A DNA stretch of 64,000 nt, taken from positions 36,001 to 100,000 of the forward strand of contig NW_027330892.1 in NCBI RefSeq assembly GCF_022965805.1, in the 5' to 3' direction. The translations under genes and the position numbers were made by a program. Position 1 is the first letter of the stretch; each line of letters opens with the position of its first letter. Below, piece by piece: positions 34,422 to 46,037 of the stretch. A model generated the notes under the pieces. That model saw only the letters and a list, made by a program, of their open reading frames with translations, searched no databases and was not told where the DNA came from. This DNA is from Primulina eburnea. Taxonomy: Eukaryota > Streptophyta > Magnoliopsida > Lamiales > Gesneriaceae.

Positions 34422-37400
34422 ATGCCTCCGAGGAGAATGCCAAAACAGGGGAGTACCTCGAATCCTCCCATGGATGTGACACCTACAGCAATGGAGAAAT
34501 TGCTGAAAAGGTTTCAGTTATTTCATCCACCGACTTTGAAAGGAACGGAGAACTCCGTGGAATGTGAAAGTTGGTTGGACGACATTGAATCACTGTTTGA
34601 CTCTTTGGAGTATACTGAGGAAAAGAGGGTGAAACTGATAATACACCAGTTGCATGACGTTGCTAAACACTGGTGGATTACGACTAGAAGGGCATTGGAA
34701 CAGAGAGGTACGGCCATTACCTGGAATGTGTTTAAGACTGAATTCTATCTACGGTTCTTTCCAGTTTCTTATAGGAAGGACAAGGGAGCCGAGTTTGCAA
34801 ACCTGAAACAAGGCCAGTTGAACATTGAGGATTATGTGGCTAAGTTTTCGACATTGCTCCGATTTGCTCCCCACGTAGCTGAACATGATGAGGCCGTAGC
34901 AGACCAGTTCATAAATGGTCTAAATCCTGAAATTTTTACTTTGGTGAATACTGGGAGGCCCAACAACTTCACCGATGCCCTAAACAGAGCCAAGGGAGCC
35001 GAGGCAGGCCTGATGAGGCAGAAAGAGGCTTCGTTTGTGGTTCCAGTATCGGGACAACAACCACCTCCTCGATTTGAAGGTGGCAGCAGCAGTAGTACCG
35101 GGAAGAAGGATTTCTTGAAGGCTAGAGGGAAGCAATTCAAGAAATCAGGGACTACCTCGTCCAGTTCGAGTGGCTTGAGACAGATCGGTCAGAGCCAAAG
35201 TTATACGGGACCATACTGTGGTACTTGTGGAGGGAGACATTCCACAGATCAGTGCCGAGGAGTAGTTGGCAGCTGTCGTATCTGTAAACAGCAAGGACAC
35301 TTTGCCCGAGTGTGTCCCCAGAGGAGTGCCCAGGGATCACAGGCAGCTGAGTCATCGGGATCCGTGGCTCAGGCAGGGAGACGATCTTCTGCCGTTCATT
35401 CCTTTCAGCCAGCACCGTCTACTTTGTCACAGCAGAGGCCAGGAGGGGGCCAGATCGTGAGCCAGCCTCCGAGACAGCAGGCCAGAGTTTTTGCTTTGAC
35501 CGAGGAGCAGGCACAGGATGCACCCGATGATGTAGTTGCAGGTAACTGCTTTATTTCTGGTTATCCTGCTTACGTACTGATTGATACTGGTGCATCACAT
35601 ACTTTTATGTCTGAGCGATTTGCTTTAATGCATTCATTGCCTGTTGAGTCCTTAGCTACGGTAGTATCTGTCACGTCTCCGTTAGGAACAGGTTTGATAT
35701 CGGTGAAATCCGTGAAATCGTGTATACTGCAGTACGACGGGCATACGATTGATTTAGACTGTATTGTTCTTGGTTTATCCGATTTTGATTGTATTGTCGG
35801 CATCGACATGTTGACCAAGTACCGAGCTACAGTCGATTGTTTCCACAAGATAGTTCGATTCAGACCTGAGATGGCTAATGAGTGGAAATTTTATGGTAAG
35901 GGTTCTCGAGCGAGAATTCCTTTGATATCTGCTATGAATATGACTCGATTATTGCAGAAGGGAGCGGATGGATTCCTGGTATATTCAGTTGATTTACTGA
36001 AAACGAGCCCAGCATTGGCGGATTAGCCAGTGGTGTGTGAGTTTGCTGATGTCTTTCCAGATGAGATTCCTGGATTGCCTCCGATTCGAGAGATAGACTT
36101 CAGCATTGAGTTAATGCCAGGAACAGTCCCGATTTCGAGAGCTCCTTACAGGATGGCACCGATCGAGTTGAAAGAATTGAAAGAACAGTTGGAGGATTTA
36201 CTGGCCAAGGGATATATTAGACCGAGTGTATCTCCTTGGGGTGCTCTAGTACTGTTCGTGAGAAAGAAAGATGGGTCGATGAGACTTTGTATCGACTACC
36301 GGCAACTGAACAATGCAACGGTAAAGAATAAATATCCCTTGCCTCGTATTGATGATCTGTTCGATCAGTTGCAAGGTTCATCTGTGTATTCCAAGATTGA
36401 CTTGAGATCTGGATACCATCAACTGAGAGTCAGGGATTCTGATATCTCAAAGACAGCATTCAGAACCAGGTATGGACACTATGAATTTATTGTCATGCCA
36501 TTTGGTTTAACGAATGCACCAGCGGTATTTATGGGATTGATGAACCGTGTATTTCAGAAATACTTGGATGATTTTGTTATCATATTCATTGATGATATAT
36601 TGATTTATTCGAAGAATATGATTGAGCATGCTAATCATCTGAGGATGGTGTTGAGAATTTTGAGGGCAGAGAAACTGTATGCTAAATTGTCAAATGCGAG
36701 TTTTGGCTGAAACAGGTTGTGTTTTTGGGTCACATTATATCGGGAGACGGTATATCAGTTGATCCCAGTAAGGTTGAGGCAGTGATTTCTTGGCCGAGAC
36801 CTACATCTGTGCCGGAAATCCGCAGTTTTATGGGTTTGGCAGGATATTATCGTCGATTCATTAAAGATTTTTCGAGTATTGCCAAACCAATTACGCAGTT
36901 GACTCAGAAGAATGCTCTGTTTAATTGGTCTGAAGACTGTGAGACCAGTTTTATTGAACTGAAAAAGAGACTGACCAGTGCGCCTGTGTTGACGATTCCT
37001 TCAGGCACTGGTGGATTTGTCGTTTATTGTGATGCATCTCACCGAGGATTGGGTTGTGTTTTAATGCAGTGGGGGCATGTGATTGCTTGTGCCTCAAGAC
37101 AGCTGAAACCCCATGAAACTCGTTACCCAATTCATGATCTTGAATTGGCAGCCATAGTCTTTGCATTGAAGATATGGCGACATTACCTGTACGGTGAGAA
37201 ATTCGAAATATATTCTGATCATAAAAGCTTGAAATATCTGTTTTCACAATCTGAATTGAATATGAGACAGAGAAGATGGCTGGATTTATTGAAAGACTTC
37301 GATTGTGAAATCAAGTATTATCCAGGGAAGTCCAATGCAGCAGCAGATGCACTGAGTCGAAAGGTATGTGCACTATCCTTATCGACGATGGGTGTATCGA

Positions 37401-38754
37401 ATTTGATTGAAGATTGCTGTTTGTCTGGATTAGTATTTGAGACAGATCGTCAGCCTCTGAGATTGTGTGCTGTTCGAGCTGAACCAGAGCTGCTTTTGGA
37501 AATTAAAACAGCTCAGAAAGTTGATCAGAATGTACAGAATTCTATTGCGATGGTCAGAACTGGACATCAATCGGAATATCAGGTTCGTGACAATGTCTTG
37601 TATGTGAATAATCGTATTGTTGTTCCAAATGTTTCAGAATTGAGACAGCGAATACTGTCAGAAGCGCACAACAGTCGTTTTAGCATTCATCCTGGTGGTA
37701 GGAAAATGTATAATGATTTAAAGACACAGTATTGGTGGAAACAAATGAAATCTGATGTGACTAAATTTTTAGCCAAGTGTCTGAATTGCCAACAGGTGAA
37801 AGCTGAAAGAAAGAAACCAGGAGGATTGTTACAGAGTTTGTCCATTCCTGAATGGAAATGAGATCACATTTCCATGGATTTTGTGACACAGTTGTCGAGA
37901 TCCTCCCGAGGTTGTGATGCGATTTGGGTCGTGATTGATCGATTGACCAAATCAACATGTTTTATTCCATACAAGATGACATATAGATATGATCAGATGG
38001 CCGATATCTATGTCAAGGAAGTGGTAAGATTGCACGGAGTGCCGAAGTCGATTGTTTCAGACCGTGATCCTCGATTTACTTCGCACTTCTGGCAAAGTTT
38101 ACAGCAAGCTCTTGGTACGAAGTTACATCTTAGTACCGCATATCATCCACAGACTGACGGACAGTCAGAGCGTACGATTCAGACATTGGAAGATATGCTG
38201 AGAGCTGTAGTGCTGGATTTTAGCACTGGATGGCAAGATGCATTGCCACTTTGTGAGTTTTCGTACAACAATAGCTATCAAACGAGTATCGAGATGGCAC
38301 CATTTGAAGCGTTGTACGGAAAGAAATGCAGATCCCCATTGTATTGGGATGATATCTCTGAAGTTCCTGAGACTGGACCTGATATGATCAGAGATATGAC
38401 TAAGAAAGTGAAATTAATTCAGAAGAAAATGAAGGCAGCCCAAGACCGACAAGCCAAATATGCCAACCTCAGACGACGACCGTTGGTATTTGAGGTAGGA
38501 GACCGAGTATTCCTAAAGATTTCTCCTTTCAGAGGTGTTGTCAGATTTGGCAAGAAAGGGAAATTGTCTCCACGATATGTCGGTCCTTATGAAATTCTTG
38601 AGAAGATAGGAGATCGTGCCTATCGACTAGCATTACCGCCTTCATTATCTGGGATACATGATGTCTTTCATGCGTCGATGCTGCGGAAATATCTCCCTGA
38701 TGATTCTCACGTGATTCAGCCAGACGAGACCGAGCTGGATGAGACATTGAGTTA
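34422..38754 (+). pseudogene. Element C gag-pol, main part, disrupted
   Basis: The start at 34422 begins MPPRRMPKQGST. Gag domain, zinc knuckle ([14 protein letters not shown], near residue 285) and protease ([10 protein letters not shown], near 385) are intact up to a TAG at 36024-36026, where relatives have Leu. Reverse transcriptase continues in the same frame with FIDD. A one-base loss near 36695-36705 shifts the frame. RNase H and the integrase zinc region follow from 36719. A TGA at 37859-37861 replaces a Trp in EWKWDHIS. The integrase core with SDRDPRF and QSERTIQ is open from 37874. Element E then interrupts the chromodomain-like end at 38754. The tail is at 51413-51577. Confidence 0.92.
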
Positions 38755-39476
38755 TGATGTGAATCTGGCCGGGCATGTTGTTCAAATTATTGATAAGCAA
38801 GGGAGAAGGGCTCGTGATGCATGGGAGCACGTTGGAAAGCCGAAGGAACATTATTCAAGCATTATTTTGAGGAACCGAGGCTGCACGGACCCGAGCACGG
38901 AGGCATACACGGGGTCCGTGTCCATTGTTTTCCGGAGAGTAATTTTACAGAGCCTACACGGACCCTCACCCGGAGGCCTACACGGGGTCCGTGCCCTTTA
39001 GTTTTGATGGAGAGTTAGTTTCCTAAATAAGAGTTTTATTTATTTTGGTAACTATATTTCATATCTTTTTGATTTGTAGTCAATATATAGACGAATTTTA
39101 TTGATTGTAAAGACAACATTGATTATTATTCATCTTTTATGATATTGAGAATTCTCTCAACACAAGATTAAGTTTCGTTATAACTTTTGCGTTGTATCAA
39201 ATCAAACTTATCAAAAGATTTATCTTTTGTGGCGTTTGTCAATCGAGTATCACGAGGGTTGCCAAGGGCGGGTTCTTTGGAGGTTCTCTTGAAACGCGAT
39301 TGTTTATACTCGTGTTTATTTGTTGCTAAACTCTTGCTAGTTTAGAGGTGAATATCACACCTATCCATTACTTGTTTCAAAGATCGGGAAAACACACGAG
39401 TCTTGTTATCGTAATTGAATAGAGGGTGCGATTGTTTAATCGTGTTTGCTATTTATTCGTGTCAAGGTTCGCGTCA
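38755..39476 (+). repeat. Element E 5' LTR
   Basis: This 722-bp LTR contains inverted repeats of the CACGGACCC / GGGTCCGTG type at 38877-38924 and 38951-38998. It is 71 bp shorter than the 3' LTR because one CACGGGGTCCGTGTCCATT repeat interval is missing. The rest is nearly identical. Confidence 0.92.
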
Positions 39477-39478
39477 TT

Positions 39479-39490
39479 TGGTATCAGAGC
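39479..39490 (+). other. Element E primer-binding site
   Basis: TGGTATCAGAGC lies two bases after the LTR and is complementary to initiator tRNA-Met. The spacing (TT) differs from the ACAGG spacer of the other elements. Confidence 0.9.
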
Positions 39491-39519
39491 TCAAGGTTTT
39501 TGATTCAAGTAAGCGTATC

Positions 39520-39732
39520 CATTCATCGCCGGATTCGTGAATACTATTCATCGCCGGAATTCGCGATTACTATTCATCGCGATTACTGTTCAAGCCGGAT
39601 TTACTATTCACCAGATTTACTGTTCACGATCGGATTTACTATTCACGCCGGAGTACTATTCATTCCGGAGTTACTATTCACGCCGGAAGCACTGTTCTAC
39701 CGGAATTACTGTTCACGGTACTGTTCACCCGA
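39520..39732 (+). repeat. Degenerate short tandem repeat in the E leader
   Basis: Units such as TACTATTCACGCCGGA and TACTGTTCA recur about ten times at irregular spacing. The interval has no credible coding content. The small open frames over it are simple repeats. Confidence 0.7.
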
Positions 39733-40061
39733 AAAAAAAAAATTTGAATCGGGTATTTGTTGGAATTTTAGCGCTTATATTTCGGCGTTAAGTTTGTCCT
39801 TTTCGTTTAGTCGCATTCTAGTCAATTTTTAAAGTTGCTTGTTCTTGTCTGGTCTAAGTGAGTCGAATTTCGGACGTCACAGGATTGATCTCATAAGTTT
39901 GATACGTGGAAGCCACGAGACTTAAGCGCCCCTTGAGAATTCTCACTTGAGTGAAAATATTTGAGTGGGGTGAATTTTCATTGGAGTGATTTGTGAGGTT
40001 TTGTGGTGAGGGAAAAAGACGAGTGCGAGTAAATTTTCATTGGAGTGACTAGTGAGAATTT

Positions 40062-41426
40062 GTGGTGAGGAAACTTTATTCTTTATTGTTTTATACTAAC
40101 CTTTTTCTTGCAGGTATAATGATCGACGGACGTCAATTTAAAACGATGCTAGGAGGGTTGGATAGAAGGTGGGAGAAGGAGTTTAAGTCTCAACGAAAAA
40201 AATATCGGAGGTGTGAAGAAGAGGAGATGTATGATGTGCATATTGATGAGAATAGGCGAGGTAGTAGAGTCGGAGGAGATACGTTGTTGAACATGGATCG
40301 TTATAGGAGATTTGATGAGGATAAGGGGTATAGAAGCCGAGAAGGTTATAGACTGAGTGGTACGAAGATGACAATTCCATTTTTCAGTGGGGAAGCCGAT
40401 CCAAAGGTGTACCTTGAGTGGGAAGAGAGAATGGAGTGTGTATTTGAGAAACGGGAGGATTATACCGAAGCAATGAAGGTAAGACGAGATTGCAGTGAGT
40501 TTACCGACTATGCTAGTACTTGGTGGGTTAAGTTAGTACTAGGTAGGAGACGATGTGGGCATGACCCTATAGTTACATGGGATGAGATGAAAATGGTGAT
40601 GAGGAAGCAGTTTGTTCCAAATCACAATGCTAGGAGGTGCAACTCGAGCGGTAGGCAGGGAATTGACTCGTGGGAGGAGTTCTTGACATCCGCACGAAGG
40701 TCGAGTGGAGAGAAGAAGGTCATAACTAGACCGAAGTTGGTTTCGAAGCTTGAATAACAAGGTACATTTAAAAACTCAAATTCTCGTACTTGTGATATTC
40801 AATGTGTTTGGTGTCTAGAGTTTGGACATCATATTAGCCAATGTCCAATTGAGGATATGAAGGTAGTGGACTCCACTTCCAACCTTGAAGCCAAACTTGT
40901 GGATGATTTGAATGTTGATATTGTGTCTCATGCGAGTATTGAGTGTTGTGCTGTGGAGGGTGAGTTATTAGATGATGTGCAAGTTGTTTCTTTTGCTCCG
41001 CTGTCTACGAATGTCATTTGTATTGACGAATCAATTTGTTATGAGTTGAGAGAAAAAGAAAATGAGATGGTCGAAAAAAAGAGTGATAAAAAAAGTGAGA
41101 TGGCCCTCGATGAAAAAAAAGAGTTGTGTGAAAAAGAGGCCAAAGAAAAAGAAAAAGAAAAAGAAAAGAAATATAATTTGAAGGCCCAAAAGAGTGAAAA
41201 TAGTGAGGATGAGAGTTGTTTAATTTTGTATAAATCTCTCCAAGTACCTAGGTACAAAGATGAGATTTACATATCCAGTGATAATATAGCCGGTTCAATC
41301 CCGAGCATCGTTATTTCTCATTTGCAGGGTTATGATGAAGTTGTGATGAGGGGACGAGCAAAAGTGGAAGGTGTAAAAATGCAATGGGGTGATCCATTTG
41401 TGTTGAGAGCAATCACCGTGAGGTAA
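40062..41426 (+). pseudogene. Element E gag-like region
   Basis: The first open frame begins at 40062. The Met at 40119 (MIDGRQF) is an alternative start. The protein has a retrotransposon gag segment (YLEWEERMECVFE, then WWVKLVL and MRKQFVP). A TAA at 40755-40757 interrupts it. The same frame then resumes with a zinc knuckle CVWCLEFGHHISQC at 40803-40844. A Lys/Glu-rich stretch at about 41050-41175 follows, then unrecognised sequence to 41426. The low-complexity part could look like a cellular gene, but its frame is continuous with the gag and knuckle. Confidence 0.72.
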
Positions 41427-41449
41427 GCATAGTTGCCCACGCAACAAGC

Positions 41450-42282
41450 ATGAGGTATGATTTTAGTCCTTATCTTAATTCATTGTTGTGTTGTGCTCAA
41501 GAATTTGGGGTGAGTGATGAAAGTGTGATGTCCAAATGGCCTAACTATGAGTTAACGATCTTGTCGAGGCGTCACAAAATTGAGAGTGGTGATATATTGA
41601 ATGGGCTAGATTCAAATGTGATTGATTTTGAGTGTTCAAAGATTGTCAAGTTGATAAGGCTTTGTCATGGCAATGACTTGTGTGAAATTGAATTCAATTC
41701 ATGTGATGAGTTGAATGATTACATGGATAGTACATTTAATGTGTTCTATTTGCATGATTCTTACTTGTTTGATGATGGCTTTGGAAATAGCATGAATGAA
41801 TGTAAGAATTTTATGTGCATAATGAGTAAAAATTTAAGGAGAATAAATTCTTCATTCTATATTCATTGCATGAGTTATGTACTAGTGATGCATATAGTGG
41901 TGTTTTTATCTTTGATAAAATGCATGATTATATGTGTTGGTTGCATATGAAGAGGTATGTTGAGTGGGATTGTGAGGCATGCATTGCATATAAGAGATTG
42001 ACATTTTGCCTAGATTCTTATATCATGCATGAACTATGTCTTATTCCTAGTGAGCTATGGTCGTACACATGTATGGATTTCATTTTTGTGTTAACTAGGT
42101 CTAAGAAGGGGAGAAATTTAATTTTCGTGATGCTTAATGGTATTTTATCATTTGGTGCCATTTGTTATTTGATGTTTGGTCAAGTTGATGAGTTTGTAGG
42201 AAAGACAATGGTGATGTTGGGAATTCCAGTGCTAAGGGAGCGGGCAAACGATAGCGTCTACAAACTTGAGCTTAGAGGTAAG
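41450..42282 (+). pseudogene. Element E decayed pol remnant with integrase traces
   Basis: Two overlapping open frames (41450-41950 and 41866-42321) hold no intact domain. The second contains KRYVEWDCEACIAYKR, the degraded integrase zinc region. It is followed by CMDFIFVLTRSKKGRNLIFV, which aligns with [20 protein letters not shown] of the satellite. RANDSVYKLELRGKH resembles the region after the integrase core in this group. The rest of the core is deleted. Element F begins at 42288. This is the only place outside the arrays with the satellite type of integrase. Confidence 0.65.
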
Positions 42283-42427
42283 CATGTTGTAATGCCCGAG
42301 AATTTAATTACCGTAATCTGAGATTAATCTGAAATGATTTATAGAATTAATCAAGATGATTATAGACGGAACGGATCGGACTAGAACACATGAGAAAGGT
42401 GTAAAATGTGTGTGCCAAGGAAGAGCC

Positions 42428-42694
42428 CCCGCGCACATGCGCTGTATGGATTGGCGCACATGCGCGGAGCTGGCCGAGGCTTGCGCGCACATGCGCGAGA
42501 TAATGCGCGCACATGCGCGGCAGGGCCAGAACCCGTGGCGCATATGCGCGAGTAGAGTGGCGCATATGCGCGGGAGGGCCAGAAGGGGTGGCGCATATGC
42601 GCGGAATTAATGGCGCATATGCGCGAGTAGCTTTTTCGCCGAGACAGTAGGTCTCGCGCATATGCGCGAGTAGTGGCCGCGCATATGCGCGAGA
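42428..42694 (+). promoter_or_regulatory. GCGCATATGCGCG palindrome cluster in U3 of element F
   Basis: About ten copies of GCGCATATGCGC or GCGCACATGCGC are separated by short GC-rich spacers. A copy of the cluster lies in the 3' LTR at about 48517-48783. It ends about 49 bp before the TATA tract, with CCACGT and CATGCATG between. The palindromes carry many CpG sites. Factor binding is inferred. Confidence 0.78.
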
Positions 42695-42912
42695 CGTGCT
42701 GCGTGAAGAAGTATGCCACGTTTTTCTACATGCATGGAGTATATATATATACATATAACAAGCGTCTCTCATTCAAAATAAGCAAAGGAAATCGAGAATT
42801 GAAGGGAAAACTTCGTTCTTAATTTTCGAAATCGATTTGCGAGTAAACCGTCTATCTGAATTGAAATCCGACTTCGGTACTGTGTTCCTATCAACGCAGT
42901 CTACGCAAGGAC

Positions 42913-43541
42913 GTAAGTTTTATTACGTTTAGACAATATTTGATTTTATGATGTTGTCAGAATTGAATATGATTCAGATATGGTATTTCTACTACCGTAG
43001 ATATTGTAGAATCGAAGTCAGATTTAGAAACAGATTGTTTATGGAATTGTTATGAATTTTAGAATTGATTTGATTGAGATTGCTATCAGAATTATGCTGT
43101 TATTCATGTTAAAGTGTACAGATACTGAAGTTATAGATTGTACTGAGATTTATTAGGAATTCTGGTATTATCATTGTGATGTTAAGACTGACAGGGTTAC
43201 AAGACTGTATTGTTATGCCGTCTAAACATCAGTGGGTACAGATTGATCAGATTCAGTATTGGTTTCTGTTATCTTGTGATATGGTTGATATGAATCAGAT
43301 TGTAGTTATTCAGATATTGACCAGACAGATTGTGAATTGGATTACACATTGATACAGTGTATTGGTTATTGTCATTTCAGATCAGATATGGACAAATTCG
43401 ACTTCGAGATGTCGTCTTCATCAGATCAGGAAGACAAAGGTATAATTCATGTGATATTCGGGAAGAAACAACTCAATCGAGACCATCCTTGAGTTGCCCA
43501 ATAAATCACATACTATATTCTTGTTTATGTTTTGATTTTAG
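42913..43541 (+). other. Two predicted leader introns in the F LTR
   Basis: Intron 1 is 42913-43380 (GTAAGTTTT to ATTTCAG), the mini-exon 43381-43439 (59 bp), and intron 2 43440-43541 (GTATAATTC to GATTTTAG). The arrangement matches B, C, D and G. Confidence 0.48.
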
Positions 43542-44441
43542 CATGATATTCAAATGTATGTGATTATTGTCATATTCAGCTATGAATATGATGATGCTTT
43601 GTTACAGATTGTTATTCATTGCATTTAAGATAGGAAAGTCTTGACAGTCATTGTCAGACTTCTAGACGTTCGGTGTATCTCAACTTAGGAGCAGGTATTA
43701 CTCCTATTGCAGCCATTGATACAGCTCGAACCGAAGTCTAGGAATAAGACGTACGGTTACCACGATCGGTTGAGTAGGTAACAGGCATTGACGTCTTATT
43801 CATCACGAGATCCCTAGAGTTCTAGTCGAGTCAAGTCTAGACATGATTTGATTAGGACTGCATGCTTATATGGATGTGGTTCCTAGATCATGGGGCCCAT
43901 CGTTATTGCTTTCAGGCATGATAGCATGTTTGTATGATTTAGATTGTTTTATGCATGTTTACCTGATTTGAGTTGCATGCTTATTTGATTATTTCGTAGA
44001 TTATGAAATATATTGTTTTTATACATGATGGCATGTTTTATGAATTAGTTTGTTTATATACATGCGTACCATGTCTTATACTGGGATTTATTCTCACCGG
44101 AGTTATCCGGCTGTTGTCTTGTTTTGTATGTGTGCATGACAACAGGTGGGGAAGGATCGGGGTCAAGAAGATGATAAGAGAAGACGAGTTTAGCGTGGTG
44201 ATTCCGGACTTACAGTAGACTTGGTTTTATTACTTGACTTTAGTAGTTGAACCTTAGATTAGATTATTGTACATTTAATACTGAAATGTATTTTATACAG
44301 ATATGTATAGTATTTAGATTCCATTACCTTCCGCAATTGTGTATTAAAAAGAAAAAATTTTAGACCCTGTTTTATCTTAATTGATAATTAAATCCCAATG
44401 ATGATTAAGAAAATGATTAGCGTCCGGGTCCCCACAACAGG

Positions 44442-44887
44442 TGGTATCAGAGCGAGGTTAGTTCTTTCAGAGCTATAGATTCCTTAGCGATGAATATCGT
44501 AGAAGTTAGTTCCTTTAGAGATTTGATCTGTTAGCTATAGATCTTTTAGCGATAGATCTTTTAGATTGAGATAGTCAGAATTGATAGATCTTTTAGACTG
44601 ACTTAGATTAAGATAGAAGAGAATGAGCGGGGTAGATTAATTTTCTTTCCTTGCATGTTTGTGCTAGCATGAGATTGATTTTAATGTTGACTGACATTGT
44701 GTGCTAGCATGAGACTATGTGTTACTGCTTAAAGATACATGTTTACCTGATTATATGATTTGAATTGGTATTATGTATTCTTGAATATGAATCAGATCGG
44801 ATTCATGATCAGCAGTAAGATGATCATGATCAGAGAAAGATTGGTACAGATTTGTAGTACTAGATTTCTAATGTGTTTGGTAATCAG
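44442..44887 (+). other. Element F primer-binding site and leader
   Basis: TGGTATCAGAGC is at 44442-44453. The leader has a short irregular repeat (TAGATCTTTTAGCGATAGAT units at about 44480-44600). The conserved GAGCGGGGTAGA to GCTAGCATG block follows at 44625-44670. Confidence 0.85.
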
Positions 44888-46037
44888 ATGTACCGCCCAG
44901 AAGAATTCCAGAAAGAGGCAGTACTTCATATGATCAGACAGGTAGGTCAGAACCTCAGATAGATGTGTCAGAAATTCAGATGGAAACACAGGTACAGAGG
45001 TTCCAGTCGTTTCAGCCGCCGGTTCTGAAGGGAAATGAGACGTCAGCAGATTGTGAGAAGTGGCTTGAGGAGACAGAAATGTTATTTGAATTTCTAAATT
45101 TCACAGATGAGTGTAGAATTAGGCTTGTTGAGAACCAATTGCATGAGACTGCAAGAAGATGGTGGTTACTCACCAAAGGAGCTTTAGAGCAGAGTCGTTC
45201 AGTGATTACGTGGAAGATCTTCAAGGTTGAGTTCTACCAAAGATTCTTCCCCGTATCATATAGAGAGGACAGAAGTGCAGAGTTCACGAACCTAAGACAA
45301 GGACAGATGAGTATCGATGAGTATTTGGCACAGTTCTTCACCTTGTTACGTGAGAACCAATTGCATGAGACTGCAAGAAGATGGTTGTTACTCACCAAAG
45401 GAGTTTAGAGCAGAGTCGTTCAGTGATTACATGGAAGAACTTCAAGGTTGAGTTCTACCAAAGATTCTTCCCCGTATCATATAGAGAGGACAGAAGTGCA
45501 GAGTTCACGAACCTAAGACAAGGACAGATGAGTATCGATGAGTATTTGGCACAGTTCTTCACCTTGTTACGGTTTGCCCCTTTTATAGCTAGAAATGATC
45601 ATGCTATATCTAGTCAGTTCATTCAGGGATTAAATCCAAAAATACGTACATTGGTGAATGTGAAGCCATCGAGTAGTTTTGCTGATACCTTGAACAAGGC
45701 CAAAAGAGCAGAAACGGTTCTGACAGGACAACAGGGAGTCTTATATGATCTTCCAACATCAAATCCACAGCCACTGCCTTCTAGAGTTGAGATTGGCAGC
45801 AGCAGTGATAGGAAGAAAGAACCATTGAAGATTCAAAAGAAACAGTTCAAGAAGTTAGGAAGTGATTCCTCTAGTTCCAGCAGTCCTAGTCCGAGCTATA
45901 CCGGAGTGTATTGTAGGACGTGTGGAGGGCGACATTCCACAGAACAATGTAAAGGAGTGCTTGGTAAATGTAATGTGTGTAAGCAAACGGGACACTTTGC
46001 TAAGGTTTGTCCCCAGAAGGGTTCTCGAAGATCTTAA
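44888..46037 (+). pseudogene. Element F gag, disrupted
   Basis: The ancestral start is probably ATG at 44888. Two extra bases after it (ATGTACCGCCC) break the frame against the MPPRR start of relatives. The readable frame begins at 44965. The gag domain ([27 protein letters not shown]) is followed by a 222-bp tandem duplication, then by a CCHC knuckle CNVCKQTGHFAKVC near 45970-46010. The second frame (45381-46037) is offset by a one-base loss in the duplicated copy. The particle-forming function is lost in this copy. Confidence 0.85.
45130..45572 (+). repeat. 222-bp tandem duplication within F gag
   Basis: GAGAACCAATTGCATGAGAC starts at 45130 and again at 45352. The two copies are almost identical through ACCTTGTTACG. 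The second lacks one base (GGAGTTTAGAG against GGAGCTTTAGAG), which shifts the frame. Confidence 0.92.

Larger units (their letters stand above)
42288..44436 (+). repeat. Element F 5' LTR
   Basis: This LTR starts TGTAATGCCCGAG and ends CCGGGTCCCCACA, 2149 bp. It carries the palindrome cluster (42428-42694), TATA tract (about 42740-42751), intron-like intervals (42913-43541), stem-loop (43662-43741) and second stem-loop (44109-44146). Open frames rich in AYAR or HMR strings are translations of the palindromes. Confidence 0.94.

Noticed and set aside
40857..41426. Lys/Glu-rich frame as a cellular gene
   Set aside because: It is in the same frame as the gag region and CCHC knuckle of element E, separated only by a stop, and lies between the E LTRs.
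42304..42772. Open frames on both strands rich in AYAR, HMR and RICA strings
   Set aside because: They are translations of GCGCATATGCGCG palindromes in the F LTR. The same frames recur at 48394-48861 and 60023-60495 in LTRs.
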